Assembly: GCA_021786265.1 (NCBI GenBank)
Contig: JAJYNP010000268.1
Coordinates: 1 to 21,446 of the forward strand
Direction of reading: 5' to 3'
Length of the DNA stretch: 21,446 bases
From: Chloroflexota bacterium
GTDB lineage: Bacteria; Chloroflexota; Limnocylindria; Limnocylindrales; CSP1-4
The position numbers and the translations under genes were made by a program. This document shows, one piece after another, positions 18,923 to 21,446 of the stretch. The notes below the pieces were generated by a model that was not told where the DNA came from, made no database searches, and worked only from the letters and a program-made list of their open reading frames with translations. Positions within the stretch are counted from its first letter, which is position 1; each line of letters opens with the position of its first letter.

Positions 18923-20208
18923 TGCCGCCGCAGCACCTCCCGCTCGTCGCAGTCTCGACCGCCACAGGGGCCGCCCAGTGGACATTCCCGCCCGTGACAA
19001 TGGGCTCATGGTGGCATGTCGCGTGCATCGTGCCGACAGCGCCGACAGGGGCGGTGATGCAGTTGCTCGTGAACGGCTCGCCGCGGCTCAAGTGGATCGG
19101 GCCGCTACCGTCAGCCGCGGTCGTCGTCACGCAGGCGTCGCGCATCACGGTGAAGGCGGCGGGGCTCGCCAAGAGCACCGGCTACACGGCGCTCTTGACA
19201 GGGTCATGGTCCCGTGGTGCGCCGGCAGGGGTGCCCCCCGCAGGGCCGTCGTCGTTCTCGACCGCCAGCATCACCGGCCCGGTGTCGATCACTACGTCGG
19301 GCACCCTCGACGTCACAGTCACGAGCGGCCAGCTCACGCGCACAGGCGTCCCGAACCAGTTCATCACGTCGCAGTTCCCGAACTCATGGCTCGGGAGCGG
19401 CGCCGACGGCGCGGCTGTGATCACGGCCGACACGACGCTCACGCGTGACATGCAGTACACCTCTCTCACCATTGACGCCGGGGTGACCTTCAAGAACGCG
19501 GGCTACCGCGTCCGGTGCACCGGAACCGTGACCGTGAAGGGCACCTGGACAGCCTCCGGCACAGACGGGGGGGGCCTATCAACAGCGATCCACGGCGGCG
19601 CCGGGGGTGCCGGTGCCCCGGCGGGCACGCTCGGAGGGGGTTATGCCGGGGGAAAGGGAGGGCTCTCGGCATTGGCCGGCACACCGGGAACCAGCGTTGG
19701 CACGAACACACTCGGGGGAGGCGCCGGGGGCCACGGCGGGAAGCACCCCACAGAACCTGCCGGCGGCGCTGGCGGCGCGGGAGGAACGGCACCGAGCGGG
19801 TTCGCGACCGTCACAACGGTCACCGACAAGACGATCGATGGGGGCGCCGGCGGGGGCGGGGGCGGCGGGGGCGTGTGGATAACAGGGATGTCCACGGCAG
19901 GCGGGGGCGGGGGCGGTGGTGGTGGCGTGGTGCTCCTCGTCTGCACACGTCTTGTGATGACAGGCGGCCTCATCCGCGCCAACGGAGGAGCCGGCGGGGC
20001 TGCCTTCAACAACCCGACATTCAAGAAAGATGGGGGTGCCGGCGGGGGAGGTGGTGGTGGCGTGGTGCTCGTGCTCTGCCACGGCGTGACGGGACTCACC
20101 TCGACGAACATCATCGCGATCGGAGGCGCGGCCGGAACAATGCCGACATACAGGACAACCGTGGCGCCTGGCGCCGACGGCTACGTGACGGTCCTGGTGA
20201 CCGGGTGA
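18922..20208 (+). CDS. Glycine-rich adhesin/spike protein
   Basis: 428 aa. Residues 1-95 form a small beta domain (LVAVSTATGAAQWTFPPVTM). Residues 145-215 read FITSQFPNSWLGSGADG, then DTTLTRDMQYTSLTIDAGVT and RVRCTGTVTVKGTW, a beta-helical lead-in typical of phage adhesins. From about 216 to 405 it is dominated by glycine blocks (GGAGGGGGGGG) alternating with strands such as VVLLVCTRLVMTGGLIRANG, like polyglycine-II sandwich adhesins of phage S16 and glycine-rich tail proteins. It is the likely host-range protein of the virion. Runs of glycine codons make it prone to recombination. Confidence 0.75.
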   Translation: MPPQHLPLVAVSTATGAAQWTFPPVTMGSWWHVACIVPTAPTGAVMQLLVNGSPRLKWIGPLPSAAVVVTQASRITVKAAGLAKSTGYTALLTGSWSRGAPAGVPPAGPSSFSTASITGPVSITTSGTLDVTVTSGQLTRTGVPNQFITSQFPNSWLGSGADGAAVITADTTLTRDMQYTSLTIDAGVTFKNAGYRVRCTGTVTVKGTWTASGTDGGGLSTAIHGGAGGAGAPAGTLGGGYAGGKGGLSALAGTPGTSVGTNTLGGGAGGHGGKHPTEPAGGAGGAGGTAPSGFATVTTVTDKTIDGGAGGGGGGGGVWITGMSTAGGGGGGGGGVVLLVCTRLVMTGGLIRANGGAGGAAFNNPTFKKDGGAGGGGGGGVVLVLCHGVTGLTSTNIIAIGGAAGTMPTYRTTVAPGADGYVTVLVTG

Positions 20209-20402
20209 CCATAATCCGCTGTTCGGACGCCAACTGTCCCGACCACAACCCGGTGCTCGGGCACGTCGAGGGAGGAGCGCCGTGGGCTGCGTGGGGCTAC
20301 CTCTGCGACGCCAGCCATGCCCAGTGGAAGAAACGGATGGACGCCAACCCGGACGCTCGACCGCGGACACTCCTCACGCTCTTGCCGAGGCCCCTCCCAT
20401 GA
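20205..20402 (+). CDS. Small Cys/His protein
   Basis: 65 aa from GTG 20205 (GTGA overlap). MTIIRCSDANCPDHNPVLGH contains CxxxxC and a nearby His; a further Cys and His follow (YLCDASHAQW), enough for one zinc site. Otherwise unrecognised. Last gene of the large late operon. Confidence 0.6.
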   Translation: MTIIRCSDANCPDHNPVLGHVEGGAPWAAWGYLCDASHAQWKKRMDANPDARPRTLLTLLPRPLP

Positions 20403-20424
20403 CCACCGCCGCCGCCCAACGGAG

Positions 20425-20430
20425 TACCAT
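20425..20430 (+). promoter_or_regulatory. Possible -10 element for copy G
   Basis: TACCAT, followed by AAGGAGG at 20437-20443 and GTG at 20452. The previous gene stops at 20402, leaving a 49-base gap, unlike the overlaps elsewhere, which suggests a separate start of transcription. The -35 is unclear. Confidence 0.3.
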
Positions 20431-20451
20431 CGACACAAGGAGGCAGCAGCC

Positions 20452-20688
20452 GTGACCGCACGTGACGGCACAGAACCTCGGCACACCGCAGTGGCAGTAG
20501 GGCGCTGGGACGGCGCCGTGGGCGTCGTCGTGGACGCCTTCGTGGTCGCCCCCGTGGTCGAGGCCGTGGACGAGGCCGTGGTCGCCCCCGTGGTCGAGGC
20601 CGTGGACGCCTTCGTGGTCCACCCCATGCAAAACGCCGTGATCGGTGCCGTGCGCGCCGCCCTAACGGAGGCGGCGGGCGCCGCCTGA
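20452..20688 (+). CDS. Four-residue-repeat (xxAV) protein, copy G
   Basis: 78 aa from GTG 20452 with AAGGAGG upstream. After a charged N-terminus (MTARDGTEPRHTAVAVGRWD) the repeat runs GAVGVVVDAFVVAPVVEAVD, DEAVVAPVVEAVDAFVVHPM and ends GAVRAALTEAAGAA. It has Val-Val and Pro more often than the leftward copies but the same four-residue period. It contains a near-exact internal DNA repeat (GTGGTCGCCCCCGTGGTCGA twice, about 45 bp apart). Being on the other strand and at the other end, it shows that the family is not only a local tandem expansion. Confidence 0.75.
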   Translation: MTARDGTEPRHTAVAVGRWDGAVGVVVDAFVVAPVVEAVDEAVVAPVVEAVDAFVVHPMQNAVIGAVRAALTEAAGAA

Positions 20689-20716
20689 GGTTCCCCACTT
20701 CGAGCCCGGAATGGGC

Positions 20717-20722
20717 TACAGT
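20717..20722 (+). promoter_or_regulatory. -10 element, probably leaderless transcript
   Basis: TACAGT ends 8 bases before GTG 20731, so transcription would begin at or next to the start codon. No Shine-Dalgarno sequence precedes this GTG. TTCCCCACTTCG upstream offers only a weak -35. Confidence 0.45.
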
Positions 20723-20730
20723 GCCCGGCG

Positions 20731-20952
20731 GTGCCGCACGACGAGGCTCCCGCACACGTGCCGAGTTGGCTCGGCGAGGTCGCCCGCCAGGCGGCCGTCC
20801 GCGGTGAGATCGTCAACCTGCATCGCCGTAAGCGCCGGGACCTCGAGCCCGGAGAGCTGGACGCCCTCTCACTGAGCCTGAGGGGCGGGCTGTCCCACGA
20901 GGCGTGGGTACGGTCCATCAGGGACCAGGAGACGCCCGGTGCGCTCTTCTGA
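20731..20952 (+). CDS. Small helical hypothetical protein
   Basis: 73 aa from GTG 20731: MPHDEAPAHVPSWLGEVARQ then a basic stretch (NLHRRKRRDLEPGELDAL) and GGLSHEAWVRSIRDQE. Mostly helical, charged, possibly nucleic-acid binding. Probably translated from a leaderless mRNA. The stop lies inside the next gene's start. Confidence 0.6.
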   Translation: MPHDEAPAHVPSWLGEVARQAAVRGEIVNLHRRKRRDLEPGELDALSLSLRGGLSHEAWVRSIRDQETPGALF

Positions 20953-21157
20953 GCCCCTGGTAAAGCCCCCGCTCGGGCCTCCGATCAACGGGCGCAAGTG
21001 CCTCTCGTGCGGGCGCTGGTTCCATCGTGACGTGTTCTGGCGGCCAGGGTGGCAACGGAGACGCTATGTCAAGCGCCACCACCTCGTCATGCGGTGCCCA
21101 GAGTGCATCGCCAGTCGCCGCCAAGTCGTGCGCTCCGGCGCCCAGAGGAGCCGCTGA
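20939..21157 (+). CDS. Zinc-ribbon protein
   Basis: 72 aa from GTG 20939. RKCLSCGRWFHRDVFW and later MRCPECIASRRQVV give two CxxC knuckles, a four-cysteine zinc ribbon with a basic linker (RPGWQRRRYVKRHH). This type often binds nucleic acid; role unknown. Last gene of the window. Confidence 0.7.
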   Translation: MRSSEPLVKPPLGPPINGRKCLSCGRWFHRDVFWRPGWQRRRYVKRHHLVMRCPECIASRRQVVRSGAQRSR

Positions 21158-21169
21158 GGCGCCCCTGCC

Positions 21170-21196
21170 GACCCCCCGTGGTGGCTGGTGGGGGTC
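21170..21196 (+). terminator. Hairpin after the last gene
   Basis: GACCCCC (21170-21176) pairs perfectly with GGGGGTC (21190-21196) across a 13-base loop, 12 bases after the stop. There is no T-run, as often in actinobacteria. Confidence 0.5.
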
Positions 21197-21242
21197 GTGA
21201 GCCAGACTGAACGAACACCCGCTACCCGACGAGCCAGGGAAG

Positions 21243-21274
21243 TTGAGAAGGCCGGAGACGGGGGCGGGCATACT
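21243..21274 (+). promoter_or_regulatory. Weak promoter before the structured element
   Basis: TTGAGA (21243-21248) and CATACT (21269-21274) with a 20-bp spacer, longer than ideal. Predicted start near 21281, four bases before the first stem of the structured element. Confidence 0.3.
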
Positions 21275-21284
21275 CGTGTTTCTT

Positions 21285-21446
21285 GCACCCTCGGGAGGGC
21301 CAATCCGTGAGGACGCCGTCCTGCTTGTCCTACCAGGCGCAGAGTGCCACCGACGATCAGTGGTCGTCGGTCCCCGAGGGTGCGCGAACCGGAGTAGCTC
21401 GCGGATGGCCCTACCCCCGGACTTCGGGGATGCTCCTGGTGCGAGG
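21285..21446 (+). ncRNA. Candidate structured non-coding RNA, open at window end
   Basis: P1: GCACCCTCGGG (21285-21295) with CCCGAGGGTGC (21373-21383), 11 perfect pairs enclosing 77 bases. Inside are AGGAC/GTCCT (21310-21314/21318-21322) and ACCGACGA/TCGTCGGT (21349-21356/21364-21371), whose 3' side ends one base before P1's 3' strand. Downstream, ACCGGAG (21388-21394) pairs with CTCC-T-GGT (21433-21440, one bulge) around CCCCG/CGGGG (21415-21419/21425-21429). No ORF with coding character covers it. I do not recognise the family. It could instead act as DNA hairpins of an origin. Confidence 0.45.

Noticed and set aside
1..21446. CRISPR array accompanying the RAMP-like gene
   Set aside because: No regularly spaced palindromic repeats with unique spacers occur; the repeats seen are coding or degenerate.
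1..21446. Inverted or direct terminal repeats at the window ends
   Set aside because: The first and last 60 bases compared by eye share no convincing match in either orientation.
1..21446. tRNA genes
   Set aside because: The gene-free gaps show no cloverleaf with a GTTCGA-type arm or CCA end.

Overview
The window looks like most or all of the genome of a tailless, probably membrane-containing double-stranded DNA virus of an actinobacterium. The host guess rests on a GC-rich sequence with many GTG starts, a WhiB-like iron-sulfur regulator (10970-11239), and several small proteins of kinds I know mainly from actinobacteria and their phages (DUF6745, a 137-aa 'MTARKRRWL' protein, a DUF6582-like protein). 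The virus guess rests on an A32/FtsK-HerA type packaging ATPase (10279-11001) followed closely by a beta-rich 392-residue protein of the size and position of a double jelly-roll major capsid protein (11716-12894). A long series of very small one- to three-helix membrane proteins, a membrane-anchored peptidoglycan hydrolase and two spike-like proteins follow. No terminase, portal, tail tube, tape measure, integrase, DNA polymerase or replication initiator is visible.

Layout. (1) 1-335: no gene; G-rich degenerate repeats. (2) 336-5910, leftward: a tightly overlapping operon (ATGA/GTGA junctions almost throughout) holding a RAMP-fold protein, a Holliday-junction-resolvase-like protein, a probable DNA recombination protein, DUF6745, zinc-ribbon proteins and an expanded family of proteins made of a four-residue repeat (xxAV). 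(3) 5911-6068: divergent control region with three GGTCAAC sites exactly 11 bp apart and a consensus-like promoter. (4) 6069-6482, rightward single gene with strong hairpins after it. (5) 6576-8508, leftward: seven small genes, four with membrane segments and one with a beta-rich domain. (6) 8509-8605: divergent region with a palindrome and a 21-bp motif. (7) 8606-11001, rightward: five small genes ending with the packaging ATPase. (8) 10970-11439, leftward: WhiB and a small partner, driven by a second perfect copy of the 21-bp motif. (9) 11550-20402, rightward: capsid, membrane and vertex/spike genes, interrupted by an antisense LAGLIDADG homing endonuclease (13679-14095). (10) 20452-21157: a rightward four-residue-repeat protein and two small genes. 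(11) 21158-21446: no gene; a hairpin followed by a strongly structured element that may be a non-coding RNA running off the window.

Reading the parts together: the leftward left arm looks like early/accessory functions, and the right arm like late virion assembly (ATPase, capsid, membrane proteins, lytic enzyme, spikes). The shared 21-bp motif links the start of the ATPase-containing operon to the WhiB operon and suggests coordinated control. The most unusual elements are the four-residue-repeat paralogue family, the stand-alone RAMP protein, the repeated promoter motif, the homing endonuclease sitting exactly at a start-codon junction, and the structured right end. All functional names are from reading the sequence; no database or structure search was run.
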